45,507 nt of DNA from Candidatus Kaiserbacteria bacterium (GTDB taxonomy: Bacteria > Patescibacteriota > Minisyncoccia > Phycocordibacterales > UBA2100), in assembly GCA_027083345.1 (NCBI GenBank), contig JALWOZ010000028.1, forward strand, positions 1 through 45,507, in the 5' to 3' direction. The position numbers and the translations under genes are program-made. The first letter of the stretch is position 1, and each line of letters begins with the position of its first letter. Shown here piece by piece: positions 24,149 through 32,741 of the stretch. Under the pieces are notes generated by a model. The model saw nothing but the letters and a program-made list of their open reading frames with translations, had not been told where the DNA came from and made no database searches.

Positions 24149-25210
24149 ATGCAATATGATAGTGCATTGAGAAAATATATAAATGTTCTAGTCCATGAGG
24201 GTGGCTCAGACTTACACTTATCATCAGAGTCTCGACCGACATTAAGAGTTGATGGGGTTTTGGTGCCGATGATGAATGAGTCTCCATTGACTAATCAAGA
24301 TACGCAAGGGCTTTTAGGTGAGCTTGTTTCTAAAGAGCAGATGAGTCAGTTTAAGGAGGATCAAGAATTAGATTTTTCTTATGCTGTAGAAGGTGGCGAC
24401 AGGTTTAGGTGTAATGCCTTCTATCAAAGGGGTAGCATAGGTATGGTTTTAAGGCGTATACCTAGAGAAATTCGTACAATAGAGGAGCTGGGCCTGCCTC
24501 CTATACTTGAAACATTTGCTCAGAGGAGACAAGGCTTCTTTCTAGTGGTTGGCCCCGTAGGACAAGGTAAGTCTACTACATTGACAGCAATGATAGATAT
24601 TATAAATAGAGAAAGAGCCGCACATATAGTAACCATAGAAGACCCAATTGAGTACGTACATGAGCCTAATTTGTCTCTTATAGACCAAAGAGAGGTTAAA
24701 ATAGATACTAAAGATTTTGCCACTGCGCTCCGTAGCGCCTTTAGACAGGACATAGATGTGCTTTTAGTTGGGGAGATGAGAGGTCCAGAAACTATGTCTG
24801 CAGCTGTAACCGCCGCCGAAACGGGACACTTAGTCTTCTCTACGTTGCATACAAACAATGCAGCACAAACGATAGATAGGATTATAGACTCATTCCCAGC
24901 TGAGCAACAAGATCAAATACGTCTTCAGTTAGCTGCCTCTTTGGCGGGGATATTCTCTCAGAGATTAATACCGCGCGTATCAGGAGGTATGGTACCCGCT
25001 TATGAGCTTTTAATTTCTAATAAAGCAGTACAAAACTTAATAAGAGAGGGTCGTACTCACGAGATAAATACGGTCATAGAAACCAATGCAGAAAATGGCA
25101 TGATATCTATGGAACATTCTTTAGCTGATCTGGTATCTAGGGGTGAGATAACACCTCAAAGTGCATATGATCACTCAATTAATCCTAAAGTCTTAGATAG
25201 ATTATTATAG
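24149..25210 (+). CDS. pilT: Type IV pilus retraction ATPase PilT
   Basis: Hexameric cytoplasmic ATPase that depolymerises pili (353 aa, usual PilT size). Walker A is GPVGQGKST at 135-143. The Asp box, Walker B (DVLLVGEMRGPET) and His box (TGHLVFSTLHTNNAA) follow. The PilT-type AVQNLIREG motif in the C-terminal domain separates it from the assembly ATPase PilB. It begins a pilT-pilC-pilin block; PilB, PilMNOPQ and PilD are not in the window. Confidence 0.93.
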   Translation: MQYDSALRKYINVLVHEGGSDLHLSSESRPTLRVDGVLVPMMNESPLTNQDTQGLLGELVSKEQMSQFKEDQELDFSYAVEGGDRFRCNAFYQRGSIGMVLRRIPREIRTIEELGLPPILETFAQRRQGFFLVVGPVGQGKSTTLTAMIDIINRERAAHIVTIEDPIEYVHEPNLSLIDQREVKIDTKDFATALRSAFRQDIDVLLVGEMRGPETMSAAVTAAETGHLVFSTLHTNNAAQTIDRIIDSFPAEQQDQIRLQLAASLAGIFSQRLIPRVSGGMVPAYELLISNKAVQNLIREGRTHEINTVIETNAENGMISMEHSLADLVSRGEITPQSAYDHSINPKVLDRLL

Positions 25211-25220
25211 TTTAAATAAA

Positions 25221-26432
25221 ATGTCAGTATTTGAATACAAAGCAGTTGACCAATCCGGAGCAACAAGAGAGGGTACCATAGACGCTGTTAATGAGAGTAT
25301 AGCCGTCAGCTCTCTCCAAAGGAGAGGATTGGTTTTGGAGTATATAAGAAAGAAGGGCACAGGAGGCTCTATATTAAATAAGAATCTTACTATATTTGAG
25401 ACTGTTAAGTCTAAGGACATTGTTTTGTTATCTAGGCAGATAGCTACATTGTTTGAGGCGCAAGTTTCTGCTTTAAGGATTTTTAGACTTTTATCTACAG
25501 AGACAGAGAACAGCATATTGCGAGCAAGGTTGAGTGATGTTGCAGATGATTTGCAGAGTGGTAGTAATATTAGCGATGCTTTAGCTAAACACCCTAAGGT
25601 GTTCTCTAGTTTTTTTGTTAGTATGGTGCGCACTGGAGAGGAGACGGGTAAGCTAGACACCACCTTCTCTTATTTGGCCGATTATATAGACAGGACATAT
25701 GAGGTTACAGCAAAAGCTAAAAATGCATTGATATATCCAGCTTTTGTTATTTTGACTTTTATAGCGGTTATGGTTTTGATGTTAACCACAGTTATACCTA
25801 GATTATCCGATATACTTTTAGAGACTGGTCAAGAGATACCAATATATACTAAAATAGTTATTGGCGTTAGTAGCTTCTTAACTAACTACTTCTTACTTAT
25901 CATAGTGGCTGTAGTGGTTGGAGGTTTTATATTGTTTAAATATTATACTTCAAAAGAGGGTAAGGTGCGTTTGTCGGCAATTAGGATGGCTATACCATAT
26001 GTAGGTACTCTATATCAGAAATTATTTTTATCTAGATTAGCAGATAATCTTAGTACCATGCTAGATAGTGGTATACAAATGGTTAGAGCTGTAGAGATAA
26101 CTGCTGATGTTGTAGATGATGCTGTTTATGGGTCAGTGTTAAAGAAGGCTGCTTTAGAGATACAAGGAGGGCGCCCTGCCTCTGAGGTGTTTGCTAAGTA
26201 TCCAGAGTTCCCAGGTATTATGGTTGCAATGGTTCATATTGGAGAGGAGACAGGTGAGTTGGGTAAAATATTGAGTACTATGGCCAAATTTTACAGGAGA
26301 GAGGTTCAAAATGCGGTGGATACTTTGGTATCTATGATAGAGCCGTTAATGATAGTAACACTGGCTATAGGAGTTGGAGTATTGTTAGCATCTGTATTGG
26401 TACCTATATATAACATCTCTGCCGGTCTGTAA
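25221..26432 (+). CDS. pilC: Type IV pilus inner-membrane platform protein PilC
   Basis: A 403-aa polytopic protein of the GspF/PilC family with two homologous T2SSF domains (about 65-190 and 265-390) and three transmembrane helices (about 170-190, 213-235 and 375-400). Family motifs are LLSRQIATLFEAQVS and MVRTGEETGKLD, repeated as MVHIGEETGELGK. It couples the PilT/PilB ATPases to the growing pilus. It starts 10 nt after pilT, in the same operon. Confidence 0.92.
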   Translation: MSVFEYKAVDQSGATREGTIDAVNESIAVSSLQRRGLVLEYIRKKGTGGSILNKNLTIFETVKSKDIVLLSRQIATLFEAQVSALRIFRLLSTETENSILRARLSDVADDLQSGSNISDALAKHPKVFSSFFVSMVRTGEETGKLDTTFSYLADYIDRTYEVTAKAKNALIYPAFVILTFIAVMVLMLTTVIPRLSDILLETGQEIPIYTKIVIGVSSFLTNYFLLIIVAVVVGGFILFKYYTSKEGKVRLSAIRMAIPYVGTLYQKLFLSRLADNLSTMLDSGIQMVRAVEITADVVDDAVYGSVLKKAALEIQGGRPASEVFAKYPEFPGIMVAMVHIGEETGELGKILSTMAKFYRREVQNAVDTLVSMIEPLMIVTLAIGVGVLLASVLVPIYNISAGL

Positions 26433-26537
26433 AGTTATGCACAGTTTACTCTCTTGGTTATTTGCGCCTTAAGATAAAGGGTTTATACTAAAGAGTAGCG
26501 ATAAGCTAAATTATTAATTAGTAAGTAAATTATAAAT

Positions 26538-26981
26538 ATGAAATTTAAAAATAGTCAGGAAGGTTTTACATTGATAGAGCTTCTAGTGGTAATTGCCATT
26601 ATAGGTATCTTGTCATCAGTTGTATTGGCATCTATGAATACTGCACGTAAGAAGGCACGTGACGCTCGTCGTCAGGCAGACCTTAAGAGTTTGCAATTAG
26701 CACTTGAGTCTTATTATGACACTAACAGTGCGTACCCTGTGCAGACAACTGAGGTAGATGTTTCAAGTTCAACACTAGGAGGCTTAACTTCTGGAGGGTA
26801 TATAACAGCTTTGCCAGATGACCCATCTTCAAGCCAGAATTATAGGTACATCTCTGCTTCAGGTGGGTCTGCGTATTGTCTAGGAGCTAATTTAGAGGGT
26901 ACACCTCCTACCCCAGCTGATACTTGCCCAAGTGGTACTAAAGTGTCCGGTGGCAGTGTGGACTATATGGTTGGGCAATAA
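26538..26981 (+). CDS. pilA: Type IV prepilin (major pilin candidate)
   Basis: A 147-aa prepilin. The short basic leader MKFKNSQEG is followed by FTLIELLVVIAIIGILSSVVLAS. The prepilin peptidase should cut between Gly9 and Phe10 and methylate Phe; Glu at mature position 5 is present. The N-terminal helix is followed by a small globular head (about 95 residues) with two Cys in the C-terminal part (AYCLGAN and ADTCPSG) that could form the D-region disulfide. It lies 105 nt after pilC and ends at a strong bidirectional terminator. Confidence 0.92.
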   Translation: MKFKNSQEGFTLIELLVVIAIIGILSSVVLASMNTARKKARDARRQADLKSLQLALESYYDTNSAYPVQTTEVDVSSSTLGGLTSGGYITALPDDPSSSQNYRYISASGGSAYCLGANLEGTPPTPADTCPSGTKVSGGSVDYMVGQ

Positions 26982-27002
26982 TAATCTAAACATTTAGATT
27001 AA

Positions 27003-27030
27003 ACAAAACCCGCCAACCGGCGGGTTTTGT
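27003..27030. terminator. Bidirectional terminator between pilin and dnaE
   Basis: A 12-bp perfect stem ACAAAACCCGCC / GGCGGGTTTTGT with loop AACC. The flanking A and T tracts give a U-run on both strands. A second 8-bp inverted repeat (26983-27000) precedes it. Confidence 0.9.
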
Positions 27031-27048
27031 TATGGTAAGGTTTATAAT

Positions 27049-30000
27049 TTATAAGTTTTTCACGGCATCGGCCATAAAGCTTTGTTCACTATCTCTTAAT
27101 GATATTTTGCCTTTTATTAACACGCATTTATCAGTTTTTAGTCTGTCTTTATATAATTCATAGACTTTAGGGAATACAATAACCTCTATAGTGTCGTTAT
27201 AATCTCCTATACGCACAAAGGCCATCTTATCTCCCTTTTTTGTTAAGATTATCTTTACTTCCTCTATGAGGCCGGCTAATGCTGTGGTTACTCCAGGTCT
27301 GGTATCTTTCTTGGTGGTGGCTATGTCTTGTTTACCCTTGAGTTTGTCTTTGTGAGTATCTAGTGGGTGTCCTGATAAAAATAGACCAAGGAGCTCTTTT
27401 TCATAACCTAACTTTTCTTCTGGTGGCATGCTGGGGTGATCTTGCAATTCTATATATGATGTTGAAGAACTTGTCTCTGTAGATCCAAATAAAGAGTCTT
27501 GATCTTTTGGTTTGTTATGCTCTTCTTTGTAATATTGGAGTATAGTATCTACATTTGCCAATAGTCTACCTCGTTCGGCAAATTCATCTAGAGTTCCCGA
27601 TTTTATTAGAGCCTCTATAGAACGTTTATTTAAGTTATTGTCATCTATGCGGATTAAGAAATCAGCAAGACTCTTATATTTACCATTAGCTTTTCTTTCT
27701 TCTACTATGGTCTTTGCTATACTCTCCCCAAAGTTCTTTATAGAATTAAGTCCGAAGCGTATTTGCCCAACAGGGTATTTTACAGCGTCTATTGATTTGG
27801 CAAAACTACCATCATCATTAAGGACAACTGAAAATACACCGAGTGAGTCATTTATACTCGGTGGCAGTATATCTATGCCCATCTTTTTACATTCTTCAAC
27901 TATTTCAAATATTTTTTCTGTATCTCCTGCGTCGGCAGTTAATAGAGCAGCCATGTATTCAAGAGGGTAGTTGGCCTTCATGTATGCAGTTTTATATGCC
28001 AGAGCTCCGTAGCTCACGGCATGAGCTTTGTTAAAGCCGTATGCTGCAAACGTCTCTATACTCTCCCATAGTTTTTTTTGTGCACTCTCTTTCATCCCTC
28101 TTTCTACACATCCATCGTGGAATTTTTGTTTTTGTTCTGCCATTATCTCTGGTATCTTCTTGCCCATAGCTTTCCTAAACTTGTCGGCCTCAAGCCAAGT
28201 GTACCCAGCCAATTCAACAGCAATAAGCATAATGTCATCTTGGTACATTAGTATTCCGTAAGTGGATTTTAGGTACTTCTCTAATCTTGGGTCTGCATAT
28301 GTAACACTATTTGGGTCGTACTTGCCTTTTATGTAATTAGGGATGAATTCCATCGGCCCAGGTCTATATAAAGCCACCATAGCGTTTAGGTCATGTATTT
28401 CAGTGGGCTTTAACTCCATTAACCATTTAGTCATGCCCGAGCTCGCCATTTGGAATACCCCCATAGTGTGACCCGCAGAGAGCATTTTATAAGTTTTCTT
28501 ATCGTCTAGAGGCAACTTATTTACATTTATATCTATATTTTGTATTTTTTTAACCCTTTTAACAGCGTCTGCAAGTATCCCTAAGTTTTTAAGTCCTAGG
28601 AAGTCAAATTTTAATAATCCTGCATCTTCTACTCCATGCATGTCATATTGGGTTATTAGTTTACCTTGACCTGTTGTACTTTTAGGGTCATATTGTACAG
28701 GTATGTAGTCCGTAACATCTCCTGTGTCTGAAATAACAACTCCTGCTGCGTGGACTCCTACATGTCTCGCATTGCCTTCTAGCTGTTTAGCATAATCTAT
28801 TATCTCTCTAACTTCGTGCATTGTCTTATATGCTTTAGCAAGTTCTGGCTCTAACTCCATAGCTCTGTCTATTGTCATGGGGAAGCCTTGAGCACCAAAA
28901 GGTATTAATTTTGCTATTTTATCTCCAAGTCCATAAGATCCACCCAGAGCTCTATTAACATCGCGTACTACGGCTCTGGATGCCATAGTACCAAAAGTAC
29001 CTATTTGGGCTACAGCATTAAAACCATATTTCTCTCTAGCATAATTTATCATATCGTCTCTTTTATTGTTAGGTATGTCCATGTCTATGTCGGGTGGGCT
29101 TGGGCGTTCTGGGTTTAGGAAGCGTTCAAAAGGGAGGTTATACTCTAGAGGATTGATAGATGTAATGTCTATTAAATAAGAGACAAAAGAGCCGGCCGCA
29201 GAGCCTCGTGTATTGGTAAGTATATTTACGCTCTCGGCCCACCGCATTAGGTCTGACACTACTAAAAAGTATGGAGAGTATCCTTTTGTTTTTATTATAC
29301 CTAGTTCGTATTCTATGCGCTTATTGATATATTCAGTAGGCTTTATATTTCTGCGTTGTAGGCCGGCCAGAGTATCCTCTCTTAGCATATCGTCATAATT
29401 CTTACCATCTTTTTTAGGGAATGCGGGGAAGCGCCAATCTCCTAAATTCAGGTCTACATTACTACACATCTCAGCAACCTTTTGGGTATTTTTTAATAAA
29501 TCAGGTTCATTTTTAAAGAGTTTATGCATTTCGTTCGTCGTTTTGAAAGAATAGTCTTCCTCATTTTCTAAATCTTCATCTGTTAGTCGTCTAGCCTGTT
29601 GTATTTTATTGGCTAGAGTCCTTGCTACTCTGTCTTTTGGATTTAGATAATATACATCGTGAGAAGCAAGCATGGGTATATTTACCTCTAGAGCTATTTT
29701 CTTTATTTTCTTTATTTTATCTTCGTGTCCCAGTAGTTCTGGGTGATGTGTTATCTCAAAATATAATCTATCTTTATATATTTTTAGATACTGTTTTGCT
29801 CTTTGGGTCGCTACTTCTAAATCTGCATTATCTATAGCTTGACTTACAGAGCTATTGTTAGTCGGTAATATTGCTATTAATCCCTCATTAAATTCGTCTA
29901 ATAATTCTAAGTCTACTCTCGGTATGCTATTGTGCATACCTTCTAAGTTGGCTTTAGTTACCAGTTTGATCATGTTTAGATATCCTTGCTTAGTTTTAGC

Positions 30001-30297
30001 TAACAATACTAAGCGAGTGTATGCATCATCCGTCTTATGCTCTTTGTCTTGCATTTTGCGAGGAGAGATGTATAGGTCTACTCCTATTATTGGCTTTATA
30101 TCATTCTTTTTACATTCTTTATAAAACTCTATTGTAGAGTACATATTACCATCCTCTGTTATAGCTAGAGCCTGCATACTGTCCTTCTTAGCTACACTTA
30201 CAAGCTCTGGAATCTTTGGTAGAGCATTAAGCAGAGAGTAATGCGAATGTGTATGTAAGTGTGTAAAAGGAGTTTTTGAAGATGCGTCTTTAGTCAT
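27049..30297 (-). CDS. dnaE: DNA polymerase III alpha subunit
   Basis: Replicative polymerase (1082 aa from ATG 30297). I prefer 30297 over the longer frame from 30336: MTKDASSKTPF leads directly into the PHP domain (HLHTHSHYSLL), and an extended -10 lies 7 nt upstream. Catalytic Asp residues are in PDIDMDI. Helix-hairpin-helix, beta-clamp-binding and OB-fold (TALAGLIEEVKIIL) regions follow. In the PHP domain the usual DHGNM motif reads EDGNM, losing a metal-binding His, so its proofreading-type activity is doubtful. It is divergent from rnhB. Confidence 0.96.
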   Translation of the reverse strand: MTKDASSKTPFTHLHTHSHYSLLNALPKIPELVSVAKKDSMQALAITEDGNMYSTIEFYKECKKNDIKPIIGVDLYISPRKMQDKEHKTDDAYTRLVLLAKTKQGYLNMIKLVTKANLEGMHNSIPRVDLELLDEFNEGLIAILPTNNSSVSQAIDNADLEVATQRAKQYLKIYKDRLYFEITHHPELLGHEDKIKKIKKIALEVNIPMLASHDVYYLNPKDRVARTLANKIQQARRLTDEDLENEEDYSFKTTNEMHKLFKNEPDLLKNTQKVAEMCSNVDLNLGDWRFPAFPKKDGKNYDDMLREDTLAGLQRRNIKPTEYINKRIEYELGIIKTKGYSPYFLVVSDLMRWAESVNILTNTRGSAAGSFVSYLIDITSINPLEYNLPFERFLNPERPSPPDIDMDIPNNKRDDMINYAREKYGFNAVAQIGTFGTMASRAVVRDVNRALGGSYGLGDKIAKLIPFGAQGFPMTIDRAMELEPELAKAYKTMHEVREIIDYAKQLEGNARHVGVHAAGVVISDTGDVTDYIPVQYDPKSTTGQGKLITQYDMHGVEDAGLLKFDFLGLKNLGILADAVKRVKKIQNIDINVNKLPLDDKKTYKMLSAGHTMGVFQMASSGMTKWLMELKPTEIHDLNAMVALYRPGPMEFIPNYIKGKYDPNSVTYADPRLEKYLKSTYGILMYQDDIMLIAVELAGYTWLEADKFRKAMGKKIPEIMAEQKQKFHDGCVERGMKESAQKKLWESIETFAAYGFNKAHAVSYGALAYKTAYMKANYPLEYMAALLTADAGDTEKIFEIVEECKKMGIDILPPSINDSLGVFSVVLNDDGSFAKSIDAVKYPVGQIRFGLNSIKNFGESIAKTIVEERKANGKYKSLADFLIRIDDNNLNKRSIEALIKSGTLDEFAERGRLLANVDTILQYYKEEHNKPKDQDSLFGSTETSSSTSYIELQDHPSMPPEEKLGYEKELLGLFLSGHPLDTHKDKLKGKQDIATTKKDTRPGVTTALAGLIEEVKIILTKKGDKMAFVRIGDYNDTIEVIVFPKVYELYKDRLKTDKCVLIKGKISLRDSEQSFMADAVKNL

Positions 30298-30304
30298 TAA
30301 GTAG

Positions 30305-30327
30305 ATTATACCATTTAGTAGTATAAT
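30305..30327. promoter_or_regulatory. Divergent dnaE and rnhB -10 elements
   Basis: Minus strand: extended -10 TGGTATAAT (30313 to 30305), 7 nt before dnaE ATG 30297. Plus strand: TATAAT (30322-30327), 8 nt before rnhB ATG 30336. Both predict leaderless transcripts, and each promoter's upstream region overlaps the other's. Confidence 0.6.
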
Positions 30328-30335
30328 TATGAACA

Positions 30336-30965
30336 ATGAGCAAACAAGAGTATGTTATAGGTATAGATGAGGCTGGTAGGGGGCCTATTGCCGGGCCAGT
30401 GGCTGTTGGGGGATGCATAATACCAAACTTAGTACTTGAAGTACTAAGTAAAGAGCTTTTGGATAAGTTTATGAGGGGTAAGTTAAAGGACTCTAAGAAG
30501 CTGAGTGAGAAAAAGAGGGAAGAGATATTGAAATGGATGCAAGAGTTGCAAAAGGTAGGCAAGCTAGACTTTGCTGTGAGTATGGGTAGTGCAAAGACAA
30601 TAGATAAGTATGGTATAGTGCCAACAATATCTCGCGCAACATCGCGCGTATTAACAAAGCTCGCATTAGGCAGAGAAGGTGACGTACAAGTAAAGCTAGA
30701 TGGTGGACTCAAAGCCCCAGAGGCCTTTAAACACCAAAAGGCCATCGTAAGAGGAGACGAGCTAGAAGTGGCCATATCTCTTGCAAGTATAGTGGCTAAA
30801 GTTACTAGAGATAAGTATATGAGAGATTTGGCAGAAGAATTTAAAAAAGAAGGTAAAGACTATGGATTTGAAAGGCATAAGGGTTATGGCACTAAGGCGC
30901 ATTATAATGCACTAGGCGAGTATGGGTTTTGCAAAGAGCATCGTAAAAGCTTTATACATTTGTAA
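30336..30965 (+). CDS. rnhB: Ribonuclease HII
   Basis: Removes RNA from RNA-DNA hybrids and misincorporated ribonucleotides (209 aa). Signature GIDEAGRGPIAGPVAVGG at 9-26 holds the first catalytic Asp and Glu. DSKKLSEKKRE, KLDGG and the C-terminal RHKGYGTKAHYNAL complete the family pattern. Divergent from dnaE, a sensible replication pairing. Confidence 0.95.
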   Translation: MSKQEYVIGIDEAGRGPIAGPVAVGGCIIPNLVLEVLSKELLDKFMRGKLKDSKKLSEKKREEILKWMQELQKVGKLDFAVSMGSAKTIDKYGIVPTISRATSRVLTKLALGREGDVQVKLDGGLKAPEAFKHQKAIVRGDELEVAISLASIVAKVTRDKYMRDLAEEFKKEGKDYGFERHKGYGTKAHYNALGEYGFCKEHRKSFIHL

Positions 30966-30970
30966 GCGTG

Positions 30971-30979
30971 TGCTAATCT
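30971..30979 (+). promoter_or_regulatory. Extended -10-like TGCTAATCT for the 30988 gene
   Basis: It ends 8 nt before ATG 30988. The hexamer matches TATAAT only moderately, but the spacing follows the window's leaderless pattern. Confidence 0.4.
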
Positions 30980-30987
30980 TATAAGTA

Positions 30988-31764
30988 ATGCAGCAATTTA
31001 AATTAGATAAAGTTCCATATCCGCTAGTATTAGAGTTATTAAGTCCTAGTGACATAAAAATAACAGTAAGTCCTTCTAATTTAGAGTTACCAGAAGATAT
31101 TGAAGAACAGATAGAAAATATTTGGGCAGTAAAGCAAAAAGAAGTCACAGAGAAAGGCCTCAACTTTTATAATGGGACATCGTATCGCTTAAATGACTGG
31201 AAATATGATGATGGTATTCTCTATATTGATTTTAGTATTTTTGATTACAAGCATCGTTATGGGTTGATGACACTCACAAAAAATGGTCAGCTAGACGAAA
31301 GTAAATATAGGCACAACGGATGTTATGTGGGAGGTACTGTAAAAACATCTGATGGTAAATACTTGATGGTAGAGCTAAGCGGAAAGAGTACTAACACAAA
31401 TAAGTATGATGTTTTAGGAGGTATACTTGAGACAGACGTGTCGTGTGATTCTGGAGAATATATTTTCAATGTTATGAGGAATGAGTTATTGGAAGAGGCT
31501 GATATAGAAGCAGGTGAAATAACTAAGATGACGTTAGAGATGTTTTTCGTGGCCCTTACTGGTCATATTGGTTTTTATATGGATGTTGAGCTTAGTATTA
31601 CTGCCGAGGAGCTGCAAGAACGTGCAAAAAGCAATAAAGATATTGATATAGAGTCATTACTTTTGTTTAGTAAAGAGGAATATATAACTACTCTGCGCAA
31701 GAGTAGTGCAGCTAAAGTAATGTTTGCTAATATTGTTGATGGTGAGTCAATCTCAGGGTCATAG
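30988..31764 (+). CDS. Nudix-like hydrolase with a divergent Nudix box
   Basis: A 258-aa protein. Residues about 105-215 resemble a Nudix fold. GGTVKTSDGKYLMVELSG is a typical first strand pair, and VLGGILETDVSCD...FNVMRNELLEEADIEAG resembles the Nudix box. The core ELLEEADI matches E-U-x-E-E-x-G-U, but the Arg before it is Asn and the G-x5-E spacing is stretched. Metal-binding Glu residues are kept, so activity is possible. Substrate unknown. The N-terminal 100 residues have no recognised domain. Confidence 0.55.
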   Translation: MQQFKLDKVPYPLVLELLSPSDIKITVSPSNLELPEDIEEQIENIWAVKQKEVTEKGLNFYNGTSYRLNDWKYDDGILYIDFSIFDYKHRYGLMTLTKNGQLDESKYRHNGCYVGGTVKTSDGKYLMVELSGKSTNTNKYDVLGGILETDVSCDSGEYIFNVMRNELLEEADIEAGEITKMTLEMFFVALTGHIGFYMDVELSITAEELQERAKSNKDIDIESLLLFSKEEYITTLRKSSAAKVMFANIVDGESISGS

Positions 31765-31799
31765 TTTTGCAGGTGATCAGTAAGTTACATGTAAGTAAT

Positions 31800-31827
31800 A
31801 TATAGATGTTAACTATATTATCTTTTT
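31800..31827 (+). terminator. Possible terminator after the Nudix-like gene
   Basis: A 6-bp stem ATATAG / CTATAT with a 7-nt loop, then a T-rich tract. Weak because the stem is A+T-only apart from one pair. It overlaps the 3' end of the convergent GIY-YIG gene. Confidence 0.35.
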
Positions 31828-32084
31828 GTATTCAGTCCAGTTTTGTAACTATCAATTAATGCTTCCTTTTTATCACGACGCCATTTTTTCAGTTGGATTT
31901 CTCTTTGTCTTGCATCTGCTAAGTTATTATATTTTTCAAGAAATACTATTTCAAAATCTAGCTTATTTTTAGTAAATTTCGCACCCATTTTTGTATTGTG
32001 ATATATGATGCGTTCGTTTGGGTTTTCTGAGACGCCGATATATAAATCGTTATTTTTATTTTTTATCATATATACATATGTCAT
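31818..32084 (-). CDS. GIY-YIG nuclease-superfamily small protein
   Basis: An 88-aa single-domain GIY-YIG protein of the UPF0213/YhbQ-like group. MTYVYMIKNKNNDLYIGVSENP contains the GIY-equivalent VYM and YIG, followed by Arg and His (NERIIYHN) and a helix with REIQLKKW. The start at 32084 is chosen because the family begins here and an extended -10 (TGTTACAAT, 32091-32099) lies 6 nt upstream; an ATG at 32108 is in frame but not favoured. Possible roles are DNA repair or RNA processing; the true substrate of such stand-alone domains is usually unknown. Confidence 0.8.
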   Translation of the reverse strand: MTYVYMIKNKNNDLYIGVSENPNERIIYHNTKMGAKFTKNKLDFEIVFLEKYNNLADARQREIQLKKWRRDKKEALIDSYKTGLNTKR

Positions 32085-32090
32085 ATTTGG

Positions 32091-32099
32091 ATTGTAACA
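32091..32099 (-). promoter_or_regulatory. Extended -10 (TGTTACAAT) for the GIY-YIG gene
   Basis: It ends 6 nt before ATG 32084, so a leaderless transcript is predicted. Confidence 0.55.
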
Positions 32100-32106
32100 T
32101 AAGCCC

Positions 32107-32135
32107 ATTCGACTCGGCCTAGGCCTCGCTCAGGG
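32107..32135. repeat. REP-like element, copy 1
   Basis: ATTCGACTC, an 11-nt spacer containing palindrome GGCCTAGGCC, then CGCTCAGGG. The same two halves recur at 35251-35277, and in compact form on the minus strand at 39397-39412. Confidence 0.45.
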
Positions 32136-32154
32136 CACTCGACTCACAAACGCA

Positions 32155-32220
32155 AAACCACCCGCATAGTAAATACGAGTGGTTTGTGGCTTGCCACGAG
32201 CGAGCCCCTCCGTAAGAGGG
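32155..32220 (-). terminator. Tandem terminator hairpins downstream of tmRNA
   Basis: Two hairpins in the minus-strand direction: CCCCTC / GAGGGG with loop TTACG (32204-32220), then AAACCACTCG / CGGGTGGTTT around 32155-32184, ending in a T-run. They lie directly after the tmRNA 3' end. The second hairpin could also stop plus-strand transcription. Confidence 0.7.
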
Positions 32221-32230
32221 GTAAGTCGAG

Positions 32231-32607
32231 TGGAGATGGGGAGTAGTGAACTCCCGTGCAAGTAAGGTTGTCTAATTGAGTTTACGAGATCTAGATTACT
32301 CTGGAAATTTAAGTTATATACCTAAAGAGTAAACAAAAAAGTATATAACCGAGATTTAAGTTGTCGGGCCCTTAGTCAATCAAGTTAAGAGCCTTAACTC
32401 AAGATATAACGCCAGGTACACTCTATTGAGTATCAAGTGGCTGACGGTTGCATAGACCTATATTTAGGCGTATGCAAGGCTGAGATTAAGTGGTGACTTA
32501 ACCCCCCGTGAAAATTGCTTTGCACTTAAAGTTTGAGTAGCTTAATGCGTATACTCACCGCAATCTCGAACAAGAAGACGCACTTATTGTCGAATCAAGT
32601 CATCCCC
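32231..32607 (-). ncRNA. ssrA: Transfer-messenger RNA (tmRNA)
   Basis: Ribosome-rescue RNA, about 377 nt, directly upstream of nothing else but next to smpB. The 5' end GGGGATGACTTGATTCGACA (from 32607) matches the tmRNA consensus and pairs with 3' CATCTCC (32232-32238). The T-arm is GGGAG-TTCACTA-CTCCC. No CCA is encoded after discriminator A (32231). The likely resume codon GCA is at nt 85-87 (32523-32521), preceded by TTAAGT. The frame ends at TAA 32466-32464 inside the loop of a 7-bp stem TTGCATA / TATGCAA, as expected of helix 5. The tag would read AKQFSRGVKSPLNLSLAYA, longer than E. coli's and ending LAYA instead of LAA. Confidence 0.9.
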
Positions 32608-32741
32608 AAATAATGTACGAGTATATTTAAGCAGGCTACACAAAATACATTCTCAAACCCTCTATCCATAGCCGCCCACTGCCCCGGGTTTGATAATATA
32701 TTTTGTATATCCTGCCTCTCGCATTCTATTTGCGAATGACT

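Noticed and set aside
32464-32523. Alternative tmRNA tag in another frame (ending at an earlier TAA)
   Set aside because: Its stop would not fall in the helix-5 loop, and the resume position would fit the consensus less well.
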